The notes: generated by a model not told the origin, from the sequence alone. 11,652 bases of DNA from Thermoplasmata archaeon (GCA_021799755.1 JAJYZU010000025.1:1-11652); one strand, 5' to 3'; shown: positions 1 to 7,898, counted from the first letter of the stretch. Numbers and translations: made by a program.

Positions 1-1145
1 AACGATCTGATCATGCCGGCAACGTCTTTCATCGGCAGCGATTTGACGAAATTACTGCTTGAATATCTCATGGGTTCCCCCTCGAAGTCTATTACTTCAT
101 ATTTTCCATTATGATACAATACCTGGCCAAGGTGATAATCACCATGAACTATCATTAGTCTTCTTTCTGCCATCCTCCTGGTTATATTTTCAACTATCTG
201 CATGAAAGAATCCCTGCGGGAGTTGAAGACTTCAAGCATTTTTCTTATATTACCTGTAAAAATATTACCCCGTTCAGAGAAAGTTCGGGCGATGTTATCT
301 GAATTTCTCCTGATACCAGGCAATATTACATTTTCTGCATAATCCAGAAATGTCCCTTCCTCGTTCCTGGAAAGATACCTCATCGCAGTATGGAGATTTC
401 CAGTCAGTGTACCAAGTTTCTCTGCGTCCTCCAGCAGGAGAATATCTCTGTGAGATCGTGATGATTGCATCAGGCTGGACAGGGTCGATGTGAAACGAGA
501 CCAGCCATCAACAGCATGTTCAACTAGACGCATCAAGCTTCCAACCATTATTTTCCTTTCACCCTGAATCTCGATCCTGCCATATGGCAGTGGTGTATTC
601 CTGAAATCGGTCTCTTTCCACAGCATTGTTGGTAGTATAAAATCAGGATTATCCAGATCCATTATTTTACGGTATATTTTCAGTATGTAGTTATCTATTA
701 TTATGGATGTATTGCTCTGTTCAGTCTTTATTTTCTGTATATCCGGTTTTGGCTTTACTTCAATATCAGAAATGCCTGTATTACTTCCTTCCAGGATAAG
801 ATTTCCGCAGTCAACAGATTTTGCATTTTTAATCTGGTCGACAATTGAAAGAAGAAACTCAGGATCATCGGTTGCATCGAACAGTCTCGTTCTCCTTCCA
901 TTTATCTCCGGATCAGATATGGACTCACCATTTCCATTCTCGGAAAGAGGTATGAAATAACTTTCGGTTGAATCGTCAGTGAAGACAAGCCTGAAGATTG
1001 CAACGTATTTCCCTCTCGAGTACTCGCCGAATTTATCAAGTAAAGCATACCTGATACTTTTTCCCTTGGAACCAAACCATCTCTTTCCTTGAATAAAGGA
1101 AGGAATCGAATCCTCAAGTGTTTTTTTTGCTTTCTGATCAATCAT
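1..1145 (-). CDS. mak: Maltokinase (ATP:maltose 1-phosphotransferase), C-terminus cut by window edge
   Basis: Mak (Pep2) phosphorylates maltose with ATP to maltose 1-phosphate, the donor used by GlgE; it is cytoplasmic. I translated the minus strand from the ATG at 1145-1143 and the frame stays open for 381 codons to base 1. Visible motifs are RWFGSKGK (residues 22-29) of the N-terminal cap, EQSNTS (142-147) followed by LKIYRK with the likely ATP-binding Lys156, the catalytic loop HGDYHLGQ (334-341, Asp336), the metal-binding IDFEGEP (352-358, Asp353), and KDVAGMIRS at the edge. These match bacterial maltokinases and the kinase half of TreS-Mak fusions. Family members are about 440-460 residues, so some 60-75 are missing off the left edge. 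The start overlaps the treS stop by 8 bases, and AGGATGAT seven bases upstream is a plausible ribosome site, so it is the fourth gene of the operon. Nothing suggests inactivation in the part seen. Confidence 0.93.
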   Translation of the reverse strand, partial: MIDQKAKKTLEDSIPSFIQGKRWFGSKGKSIRYALLDKFGEYSRGKYVAIFRLVFTDDSTESYFIPLSENGNGESISDPEINGRRTRLFDATDDPEFLLSIVDQIKNAKSVDCGNLILEGSNTGISDIEVKPKPDIQKIKTEQSNTSIIIDNYILKIYRKIMDLDNPDFILPTMLWKETDFRNTPLPYGRIEIQGERKIMVGSLMRLVEHAVDGWSRFTSTLSSLMQSSRSHRDILLLEDAEKLGTLTGNLHTAMRYLSRNEEGTFLDYAENVILPGIRRNSDNIARTFSERGNIFTGNIRKMLEVFNSRRDSFMQIVENITRRMAERRLMIVHGDYHLGQVLYHNGKYEVIDFEGEPMRYSSSNFVKSLPMKDVAGMIRS

Positions 1146-2808
1146 CAACTATATCATCCTTGACGTCCGGGGGCACCAGTCTAAGCCAGAAGAAACCATG
1201 TGGTGGTAATGTGAAGAAGTAAGGAAGATCCCCGATCGCAGGAAACCTCGCCTCAGTTATGACCTCAGTTGGCCTGTATCCCTTATATTTCTTTAGATCA
1301 AGCTCAACGAACGTGTGTTTCCTGGACATATTGAAAACACAGAGAATCTGATCACCTTCATATTCCCTGATATAAACAAGAGCCTTCCTGTTCTCATGTG
1401 GTATGAAATCTATGCCTCCGCGGCCGAAGACGGTGTTGTATTTTTTCCTCACCCGCAGCATCTTCCTTACCCAGTTCAACATTGAGCTGGATATCCGGGA
1501 CTCTGATTCCACATTGACAGATTCATAGTGATAATTTGGATTTATTATGACTGGAGAATACAGGGCCTCGGTATCAGCTCTTGAAAAGCCGGCATTCCTG
1601 TCGAAGGACCACTGCATGGGCGTCCTGACACCATTCCTATCACCAAGGTATATATTGTCGCCCATACCCAGTTCATCGCCATAATACAGGATTGGTGATC
1701 CTGGGATTGAAAGCAGAAGCGCATTAAGGAGTTCCAGTGATGATCTCTCATTGTCCACGAGAGGCGCGAGTCTCCTTCTTATACCAAGGTTAAGGCGCAT
1801 TTTCGGCAGCTTCGCGTATTCTGAATACATGATATCCCGTTCCTCGTCCGTTACCATTTCAAGCGTCAATTCATCATGGTTTCTGAGAAATATACCCCAG
1901 TCACATGTTGCCGGAATTGGAAGAGTCTGTTTAATTATGTCAATGATGGGATTTCCAGACTGTCTTGCAAGCGAAATAAATATCCTTGGCATAAGGGGAA
2001 AATTGAAACACATGTGGAATTCGTCCTCGTTTCCAAAATAAGCCTTGGCGTCGGATGGCCACTGGTTCGCTTCAGCCAGCAGGATGGTTCCAGGATATTC
2101 AAAATCAATCATTTTCCTTATCTCCTTGAAATAGGCATGTGTTTCAGGCAGGTTTTCGCAGCTTGTGCCCTCACGCTCGAAAAGATATGGAACAGCATCG
2201 CACCTGAATCCGTCAAGCCCTTTTTTCAGCCAGAACCTTATAACATTTTTCATCTCCTCCCTCACCTCAGGGTTGTCATAGTTCAGATCCGGCTGTGATG
2301 AGTAGAACCTGTGCCAGTAATACTGCCTGCTGTTGGGCTCCCATGCCCAGTTTGATATTTCGGTATCGATGAAGATGATGCGGGCATCCTTGTATTTCTT
2401 GTCTGTATCACTCCAGACAAACCAGTTTCTCTTTGGTGAGTTACGATCTTTCCTTGCCTCCTGGAACCACTGATTCTGGTCAGATACATGGTTCAATACA
2501 AGATCTGCTATAACGCGGATTCCTGATGCATGTGCATCATCCAGGAATCTCTGGAAATCATCCATAGTACCGTACTCAGGCTGGATCGAATAATAGTCGG
2601 ATATGTCATATCCATCATCTTTTAGGGGCGATTTATAGAACGGAAGAAGCCAGATGCAGTCAACCCCGAGGGTCTTCAGATAATCCAGTTTCTGCCGCAT
2701 CCCCTCAAAATCTCCGATTCCATCATTGTTTGAATCATAGAAGCATTTTACATGGACCTCGTAAAATATAGCATCCCGGTACCAAAGATTGTTGACATCA
2801 TCAGGCAA
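1138..2808 (-). CDS. treS: Trehalose synthase (maltose alpha-D-glucosyltransferase), GH13_16
   Basis: TreS reversibly isomerises trehalose and maltose; here it would feed maltose to Mak. The 556-residue protein is the usual length for stand-alone TreS. It has the (beta/alpha)8 barrel with LVLNHVSD (103-110), the TreS-type nucleophile region FRCDAVPYLF (201-210, Asp204) followed by EREGTSCENLPETH, acid/base Glu246 in LLAEANQW, and RNHDE (309-313, Asp312), then a C-terminal beta domain from about 465. The FRxDAVPYLxEREGTxCENLPE signature separates TreS from other GH13 enzymes. The start must be TTG at 2808: an in-frame TAG, the glgE stop, lies one codon upstream, and the conserved WYRDAIFYEVHVKCF begins at residue 9, leaving no ATG or GTG. 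GAGG at 2817-2820 lies eight bases upstream. The end overlaps mak by 8 bases. Unlike many bacterial versions it is not fused to Mak. Confidence 0.96.
   Translation of the reverse strand: MPDDVNNLWYRDAIFYEVHVKCFYDSNNDGIGDFEGMRQKLDYLKTLGVDCIWLLPFYKSPLKDDGYDISDYYSIQPEYGTMDDFQRFLDDAHASGIRVIADLVLNHVSDQNQWFQEARKDRNSPKRNWFVWSDTDKKYKDARIIFIDTEISNWAWEPNSRQYYWHRFYSSQPDLNYDNPEVREEMKNVIRFWLKKGLDGFRCDAVPYLFEREGTSCENLPETHAYFKEIRKMIDFEYPGTILLAEANQWPSDAKAYFGNEDEFHMCFNFPLMPRIFISLARQSGNPIIDIIKQTLPIPATCDWGIFLRNHDELTLEMVTDEERDIMYSEYAKLPKMRLNLGIRRRLAPLVDNERSSLELLNALLLSIPGSPILYYGDELGMGDNIYLGDRNGVRTPMQWSFDRNAGFSRADTEALYSPVIINPNYHYESVNVESESRISSSMLNWVRKMLRVRKKYNTVFGRGGIDFIPHENRKALVYIREYEGDQILCVFNMSRKHTFVELDLKKYKGYRPTEVITEARFPAIGDLPYFFTLPPHGFFWLRLVPPDVKDDIVDD
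1153..1160 (-). promoter_or_regulatory. Probable ribosome binding site of mak
   Basis: AGGATGAT inside the last codons of treS lies seven bases before the mak ATG and resembles the archaeal consensus GGAGGTGAT. It supports ATG 1145 over the nearby TTG at 1141, which opens a different frame that encodes no recognisable protein. Confidence 0.4.
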
Positions 2809-2811
2809 TAT

Positions 2812-4719
2812 CTACCGCCTCACTTTATATACAACAGCAGGTTTCACGCCAGGTGCCAGTGACACCGCAAGATTCCTGCCTGTGAGGTAGAATGATCCGC
2901 CAATATAAATATCCTCCAGTTGGTATCTTTCGCCTTCTTTTATATTTTCCAGCTCTATTGGCAGAACAAGATTTGAGGTATGCGATTCGAACGGGTTGAT
3001 GTTAACTGCAACATATGCAGATTCGCCTGTTGTTTCATTTAACCTCCTGAAAAATATTATGTTTGGGTTGGATGATGTGAGAAATGTGACATTTATCTTG
3101 CCTTGAAAAGCACTCTCCTGCTTCCTGACCTGATTGATCCTTGATATGATGGATCTTATGTTTCCCGGCGCAAACCAGTCCCTCTTCTTTATCTCGTATT
3201 TCTCTGAATTCATGTATTCTTCTTTACCGGGTATAGCTGCGTTCTCGCAGAGTTCATAGCCGCTGTAAATTCCCCATAGCGGTGATAGAAAACCTGCAAG
3301 CACTGCCCTCATTATGAAGGCGTTTCTTCCGCCAGTCTGCAGAACAACAGGCAGAATATCCGGTGTGTTTGTGAAGAGCATGGGTCTGAAATAGCTGGAT
3401 AGATCCTGACCGGATAATTCTGTGAAATATTCCTTTATCTCGAAATCATAATTTCTCCATGTGTAATATGTATATGATTCTGTAAAACCAGCCTTGGAAA
3501 GAGCATACATCAGCTTTGGCCTGGTGAATGCTTCTGACAGAAAGACAACTTCAGGATGATCCTTCTTAATTGAATTCAAGCACCATTCCCAGAAATCTAG
3601 TGGCTTGGTATGAGGATTGTCAACCCTGAATATCTTGATCCCATGATCAATCCAGAATTCAAAAATACTTTTCAGCTCTTCCCAGAGATCTTTTTCATTC
3701 GGTATCTCAAAATTGAGCGGATATATATCATAATACTTTTTTGGAGGATTCTCTGCATACCTGATCGAACCATCTTCCCTGTGCCTGAACCATTCCGGAT
3801 GTTCTTTTACATAAGGATGATCAGGAGAACACTGGAATGCAATGTCAAGCGCCACCTCCATACCCCTTTTTCTTGCTTCTTCCAGGAATCGGGCAAAGTC
3901 CTCCACCGAACCAAGATCACGGTTAATCGATTTATGACCGCCATCCTTGTTACCTATGGCCCACGGACTCCCGGGATCATTGCGGGTTACAACACGTGAA
4001 CCATTCTTTCCGACCCTGTTGGTAATGCCGATAGGGTGAATGGGCGTAAGATAAACGACATCAAAACCCATCTCCTTGATGTCATCAAGCCTGTTTATGC
4101 AGTCCTTGAAAGTCCCAGATATTTTTGGGTCTGATCCCTGTGATCTTGGAAATATCTCATACCACGATGCGAACCCACCGTATACAGGATCAGAGGAAAC
4201 CTGGTATTCATCAGATTCTGACAGATCAAGCCGGGGAAAATATTTTCTAAGATCGGAATATATGTTATCAGGCAAGACAAATTTGTTGATTGATGTAACA
4301 GGGTCCTTTTCCAGGTCTTCAAGGAAACGTCTTACGTTGCTGTTTCCTTGTAGTATTTTCTTTATAAGGTTAAGATCCTCCTTTATATCTTCGCCTGCAT
4401 CAAGCCACTTCTTGCAGTCCGCCATAAGCGTGGAAACCTGATCATGCCATGCAACTATCTTGTATCTATAGATACCTATCCTTTCGGCTGTGAAAATACC
4501 TGACCAGGAATCATTATCCACAAATTCAAGGAACGAGGAACGCCATTTCTTTTCTGAATCATGACGGAACATAATAGCGGCATCTATCCTTGAGGTACCA
4601 TGCGAAATTATGTCACATTTAACTATCACATTCTCTCCTGCAGTGACCTTTGCATACCTCTTTCCGTTATCGACAGAAGGTTTTACGTTCTCTACCCAGA
4701 TTTCACCTTTCATCTTCAT
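2812..4719 (-). CDS. glgE: Alpha-1,4-glucan:maltose-1-phosphate maltosyltransferase, GH13_3
   Basis: GlgE moves maltosyl units from maltose 1-phosphate to the non-reducing end of alpha-1,4-glucans, releasing phosphate, and makes the linear glucan that GlgB branches. Numbered from the ATG at 4719, the protein has 635 residues (bacterial GlgE is about 650-700). It shows an N-terminal beta-sandwich whose opening GEIWVENVKP...GKRYAKVTAGE is recognisably GlgE-like, a helical insert (about 98-150) matching the dimer-forming domain S, the motif NDPGSPWAIG (247-256), DIAFQCSPDHP (292-302), nucleophile Asp367 in FRVDNPHTKPLDFWEW, acid/base Glu396 in LSEAFTRP, and MLFTNTPDI with Asp454. The string VDNPHTKP is diagnostic for GlgE. 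Starts possible are TTG 4740, ATG 4719 and ATG 4713; I prefer an ATG because homology begins near GEIW. The start overlaps the glgB end by 17 bases. The TAG stop is in frame with treS. Confidence 0.96.
   Translation of the reverse strand: MKMKGEIWVENVKPSVDNGKRYAKVTAGENVIVKCDIISHGTSRIDAAIMFRHDSEKKWRSSFLEFVDNDSWSGIFTAERIGIYRYKIVAWHDQVSTLMADCKKWLDAGEDIKEDLNLIKKILQGNSNVRRFLEDLEKDPVTSINKFVLPDNIYSDLRKYFPRLDLSESDEYQVSSDPVYGGFASWYEIFPRSQGSDPKISGTFKDCINRLDDIKEMGFDVVYLTPIHPIGITNRVGKNGSRVVTRNDPGSPWAIGNKDGGHKSINRDLGSVEDFARFLEEARKRGMEVALDIAFQCSPDHPYVKEHPEWFRHREDGSIRYAENPPKKYYDIYPLNFEIPNEKDLWEELKSIFEFWIDHGIKIFRVDNPHTKPLDFWEWCLNSIKKDHPEVVFLSEAFTRPKLMYALSKAGFTESYTYYTWRNYDFEIKEYFTELSGQDLSSYFRPMLFTNTPDILPVVLQTGGRNAFIMRAVLAGFLSPLWGIYSGYELCENAAIPGKEEYMNSEKYEIKKRDWFAPGNIRSIISRINQVRKQESAFQGKINVTFLTSSNPNIIFFRRLNETTGESAYVAVNINPFESHTSNLVLPIELENIKEGERYQLEDIYIGGSFYLTGRNLAVSLAPGVKPAVVYKVRR
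2817..2820 (-). promoter_or_regulatory. Ribosome binding site of treS within the glgE end
   Basis: GAGG within the last glgE codons lies eight bases before the forced TTG start of treS. The surrounding GAGGCGGT is a partial match to GGAGGTGAT. This site decides for independent, possibly coupled, re-initiation at TTG rather than for read-through alone. Confidence 0.45.
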
Positions 4720-6880
4720 CACTAGTAAATCTGAATACAACAGACGATAATGGCGGAAGAGTCAGATTTATGCTGTTGTTTTTGCCATGTGATACCACAG
4801 TATCAGAATGAACACCACCGAAGTTACCCATGTTGCTTCCACCGTAGATTTCTGAGTCGCTGTTAAGTATTTCTTTATAAAAACCTTCCATTGGTACGCC
4901 AATCCTGTAATTCAACCTTGGAACGGGGGTTAGATTGAAAACTGCGAGTATGAAACCATCATTTCCTGTTTTCCTTATGAAGCTGAATACTGATTGGTTA
5001 TAGTCGGAGAAATCTATCCACTCGAACCCTGATGGATCCTGGTCTGATACCGAAAGATTGTTGTTTGTGTAAATGGTAAGAGCATCCCTGAAGAACCTTA
5101 TAAGCCGGGCATTGTAGAAATAGGATGCCTGTTCCCATCTCAACCCTTCCTTTACGTTCCACTCTTCATGCTGGCCCCATTCAGATCCCATGAATACCAG
5201 TTTCTTTCCGGGGCTGAGGAACATGAATGCATACAGGCACCTCAGATTGGCCATCTTCTGCCATTCATCTCCTGGCATTTTGGTGAAGAGGCTGCCCTTC
5301 ATGTGGACCACCTCATCATGAGAAAGTGGAAGTATGAATGACTCGCTGAAAGCATACCATATTGTGAACGTGATAAGGTTCTGGTGATATTTTCTGTATA
5401 CAGGATCTAATGTGAAATACTCGAGTGTATCATGCATCCATCCCATATTCCATTTGAAATCGAACCCAAGTCCACCCGCCTCAAGGGAATTCGTAACTCC
5501 AGGCCATGCTGTTGATTCTTCAGCGATTGTTATTACATATGGATAAGTACTGTGCAGGAAGGAATTCAATTCCCTGAAGAAAGATATTGAGTCAAGGTTT
5601 TCCCTTCCACCATAGATATTCGGTACCCATTCGCCTTCCTTTCTTGAATAATCCAGATAGAGCATGGAGCTTACTGCATCTATCCTGATACCATCAGCAT
5701 GGAAAACATCGATCCAGTATACCGCATTGGAAAGAACGTAATTCCTCACCTCGTATCTTGCGAGATTGAAAATTCTTGTCCCCCAGTCAGGATGCTTTCC
5801 CAGTCTCGGGTCTGCGTGATCATAAAGGTGTGTGCCATCAAAGTTGTAGAGGCCGTATTCATCCTCTGGAAAATGAGCTGGAACCCAGTCGAGAATGACG
5901 CCAATGTTGTTTTTATGACATTCGTTAATGAACCACATGTAATCCTCCGGGGTACCATATCTGGAAGTCGGTGCGTAATAGTTGACAACCTGGTATCCCC
6001 ATGATTCATCGAGAGGATGTTCCATTACAGGCATCATCTCTATATGCGTGAAACCCAGATCTTTCACATAGTTAATCAGATCATTCCCAAAATCCCTTAT
6101 GTTCATGAAATCTCTGTTATCCCATGGACGCTTCCATGAACCAAGGTGGATCTCATAGATAGATATAGGTGACTTCCTGGATTGATGGTTGTTTCTTGTC
6201 TGTATCCACCCGGAATCCGTCCATTCATAATTTAGATCAGTGACGATGGATGCTGTCCGTGGCCTTTTCTCCATATAGAAGGAAAAAGGATCGGATTTCA
6301 TTTCAACCTGTCCACTTTGAAATTTAATGGCATACTTGTAAAACGCATTGTGTTTCAGATCAGGTATGAATATCTCCCAGATTCCAGAATCATTGACGTT
6401 TTCCATGGGATACCTTCGGTAATCCCAGAAATTGAAATCACCCACTACCGAGACAGCCTTTGCATTCGGTGCCCAGACAATGAATCTTACACCGCTAATT
6501 CCATCCCTCTTCTCGACATGTGCACCAAAGGTTCTGTATGCATATTTCAGCTGACCTTCCTTAAAGAGATAGATGTCATCTGGACTGATTTCAGGCTTGA
6601 ATGAATATGGATATATCTCACTGTGTTCCTGGTTATCCTTTCCCTTATAATATACTCGATAATGCTCGCTTTCTGGAATATCATCAAATACAGCCTCGAA
6701 GACCTGATTGCCTTTGTCAGATGCCAATTTTCTCGATCCCGATACCTCAATTGAAACATCAGTTGCCTCAGGGATAAACACTCTTACTAGAAAATTGTCT
6801 TTCTGTCTGAATGTTCCCAATAAATTGAAAGGTCTCCCATGTTCAAAATTAATTAATTCATCACCATACAAATTTATCAA
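4703..6880 (-). CDS. glgB: 1,4-alpha-glucan branching enzyme, GH13_9
   Basis: GlgB cuts alpha-1,4-glucan and re-attaches the piece through an alpha-1,6 bond; in the GlgE pathway it branches the chains GlgE makes. The 725-residue protein is the long form: an N1 beta-sandwich (about 15-95), a CBM48/N2 domain (about 112-215, with FIVWAPNAKAVSVVGDFNFWD), then the GH13 barrel with MMPVMEHPLDESWGYQ (282-297), DWVPAHFP (331-338), nucleophile Asp401 in DGIRIDAVSSMLYLDY, acid/base Glu454 in TIAEES, and LSHDEVVHMKGS (519-530, Asp522), and a C-terminal beta domain. It is the first gene of the operon. The start is a TTG: an in-frame TAA lies two codons before TTG 6880 and no ATG occurs before residue 159. 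TTG 6871 (codon 4), nine bases after AAGGA, is an equally possible start. Many archaea use a GH57 branching enzyme instead, so this bacterial-type GH13 enzyme is consistent with transfer of the cluster. Confidence 0.96.
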   Translation of the reverse strand: MINLYGDELINFEHGRPFNLLGTFRQKDNFLVRVFIPEATDVSIEVSGSRKLASDKGNQVFEAVFDDIPESEHYRVYYKGKDNQEHSEIYPYSFKPEISPDDIYLFKEGQLKYAYRTFGAHVEKRDGISGVRFIVWAPNAKAVSVVGDFNFWDYRRYPMENVNDSGIWEIFIPDLKHNAFYKYAIKFQSGQVEMKSDPFSFYMEKRPRTASIVTDLNYEWTDSGWIQTRNNHQSRKSPISIYEIHLGSWKRPWDNRDFMNIRDFGNDLINYVKDLGFTHIEMMPVMEHPLDESWGYQVVNYYAPTSRYGTPEDYMWFINECHKNNIGVILDWVPAHFPEDEYGLYNFDGTHLYDHADPRLGKHPDWGTRIFNLARYEVRNYVLSNAVYWIDVFHADGIRIDAVSSMLYLDYSRKEGEWVPNIYGGRENLDSISFFRELNSFLHSTYPYVITIAEESTAWPGVTNSLEAGGLGFDFKWNMGWMHDTLEYFTLDPVYRKYHQNLITFTIWYAFSESFILPLSHDEVVHMKGSLFTKMPGDEWQKMANLRCLYAFMFLSPGKKLVFMGSEWGQHEEWNVKEGLRWEQASYFYNARLIRFFRDALTIYTNNNLSVSDQDPSGFEWIDFSDYNQSVFSFIRKTGNDGFILAVFNLTPVPRLNYRIGVPMEGFYKEILNSDSEIYGGSNMGNFGGVHSDTVVSHGKNNSINLTLPPLSSVVFRFTSDEDER

Positions 6881-6892
6881 TCCTTAGATAAA

Positions 6893-6907
6893 ATGAAATT
6901 GTTTCAT
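6893..6907. repeat. Inverted repeat in the glgB promoter, possible operator
   Basis: ATGAAA-TTG-TTTCAT has perfect 6-base arms around a 3-base centre. It sits between the candidate TATA box (6911-6920) and the glgB start, overlapping or just upstream of the predicted transcription start, the usual place for an archaeal repressor to block initiation. No regulator gene for sugar use lies in the window. Short AT-rich palindromes also arise by chance. Confidence 0.35.
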
Positions 6908-6910
6908 CTG

Positions 6911-6920
6911 TTTTAAGTTT
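6911..6920 (-). promoter_or_regulatory. Candidate box A (TATA) of the glgB-glgE-treS-mak operon
   Basis: On the minus strand the segment reads AAACTTAAAA, close to an archaeal box A, centred about 35 bases before TTG 6880. Initiation about 26 bases downstream would fall near 6889 and leave a leader of only about 9 bases (18 to TTG 6871). A second, weaker TATA-like segment (CTTTTATGAT, about 6948-6957) would give a leader of about 48 bases. No mapped start exists, so the choice is an inference. The gap 6881-6989 holds no gene. Confidence 0.4.
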
Positions 6921-6989
6921 TATCGGGTTATTTTTTCTGCTCGATCTATCATAAAAGTATTCATTTCTAGAAGGCAATTCAGCTTTTTC

Positions 6990-7793
6990 CTATTTATTTT
7001 GCCTCCTATAGTGCTTCAGCCTATTTCCAACCTTTTTGTACGGGAACAGTATTGCTCCAAATATTATGAACAATGAAGCGAATAGAAAATAATATGAGTC
7101 CTTTGCAACCTCGTTATATTCTGGCCACTGGCCGTACAGCCGCAACAGGTTTAATTTTATGAGACCGAACCATGGAATATCCCAGAAAGCAACTCCCAGT
7201 ATGTTAGCAGAATTGACAGGTGCGCTTGTAATCCCCACATTCTGATCCGCAGCAATATATGCGGACAAGGTTGAATTGAATTCATCCGAAACTGCAAGGT
7301 TATGATCCCCCATTGTTATGAAACCACTTTCGTTTACAAAACTCGAAATATATACGACAAGGTTTCTATGGCTGTAACCTGCATTGTCAATTAAAACATA
7401 ATCCCTTGTCACCTTCATCCAGCTCTGATTATGATAACCCTGAACTACAGGAGAGGAATTATTCCAGGAAAGATAAAACATTGCGCGGTGAATTATAGTC
7501 AAACCGTTGGAGCTCTTGTAAAGAATCACATTTCCATATTCACTATAACTCTTATAGCCCATTTCACGGCCCACAACATAAGTAATTATGTTATCCGGTA
7601 CCTGTGATACCTTCTTCACAAATACTATGTCTCCAACATTGATGGTACCAGGTGTCCAGTAATCTGAATGCGTCATGCTATCAGACGCAACGACACTGAT
7701 GGGCGGGTATTCCTGAGTATAAGCAAGTAATACGGCAATAAATATCAGGATTGTTAAAACTGCAATTATTTTAATCAATCTTGCCCTTTTCAC
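6990..7793 (-). CDS. Archaeal signal peptidase I (S26B, Ser/His type)
   Basis: This membrane peptidase removes signal peptides from exported proteins on the outer face of the cytoplasmic membrane. The 267-residue protein has an N-terminal helix (about 8-25), catalytic Ser39 in VVASDSM, His102 in IIHRAM where bacterial enzymes carry Lys, and the conserved acidic segment MGDHNLAVSDEF (Asp163 and Asp170), then a second helix (about 233-250) and a basic C-terminal tail. The Ser/His arrangement is that of archaeal and ER signal peptidases. The start is GTG at 7793: no in-frame ATG lies close by, and the N-terminal helix follows directly. An AATATTAA element about 30 bases upstream suggests a leaderless transcript. 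It stands between the MarR and glgB genes with 105- and 109-base gaps, so it is probably its own unit. The gene could start slightly elsewhere. Confidence 0.9.
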   Translation of the reverse strand: MKRARLIKIIAVLTILIFIAVLLAYTQEYPPISVVASDSMTHSDYWTPGTINVGDIVFVKKVSQVPDNIITYVVGREMGYKSYSEYGNVILYKSSNGLTIIHRAMFYLSWNNSSPVVQGYHNQSWMKVTRDYVLIDNAGYSHRNLVVYISSFVNESGFITMGDHNLAVSDEFNSTLSAYIAADQNVGITSAPVNSANILGVAFWDIPWFGLIKLNLLRLYGQWPEYNEVAKDSYYFLFASLFIIFGAILFPYKKVGNRLKHYRRQNK

Positions 7794-7818
7794 AGATGGG
7801 TTACTGAATTTTGTCGCA

Positions 7819-7826
7819 TTAATATT
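7819..7826 (-). promoter_or_regulatory. Candidate box A of the signal peptidase gene
   Basis: AATATTAA on the minus strand is centred about 30 bases before the GTG start at 7793, the spacing expected if transcription begins at or within a few bases of the start codon. No GGAGG-like ribosome site precedes the GTG, which fits a leaderless transcript. An alternative TATA-like stretch (TTTTATTT, near 7889) would give a leader of about 70 bases. Confidence 0.35.
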
Positions 7827-7885
7827 TCCTGACCAAACATTTCGATCTGTAGATTAATCCTGCACACGAATCTGTTTCATCACTC

Positions 7886-7894
7886 AAATAAAAG
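7886..7894 (-). terminator. Possible U-rich terminator after the MarR gene
   Basis: Five bases after the MarR stop codon the minus strand reads CTTTTATTT. Archaeal transcription often ends at such U-rich runs without a hairpin. The run is short and could equally be a TATA-like element for the next gene. Confidence 0.25.
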
Positions 7895-7898
7895 TTTT

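Noticed and set aside
1121..1128. A run of eight A in the mak coding strand at codons 7-10, a possible slippage or frameshift site
   Set aside because: The mak frame is intact on both sides with homology from RWFGSKGK onward, so no frameshift is needed and no alternative product is supported.
902..1141. A minus-strand frame of 79 codons opening at TTG 1141
   Set aside because: It lies inside mak in another frame and has no recognisable protein signature; the frame from ATG 1145 runs unbroken to the edge with clear maltokinase motifs.
2812..2814. The glgE TAG read as pyrrolysine
   Set aside because: No pyrrolysine genes are in view, homology of GlgE ends naturally at the stop, and treS has its own ribosome site and start.
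3610..3999. A plus-strand open frame of 129 codons opposite glgE, and a similar one of 140 codons at 1876-2298 opposite treS
   Set aside because: Both lie antisense to well-supported GH13 genes, show no domain-like sequence or ribosome site, and are explained as shadows of the real coding strand.
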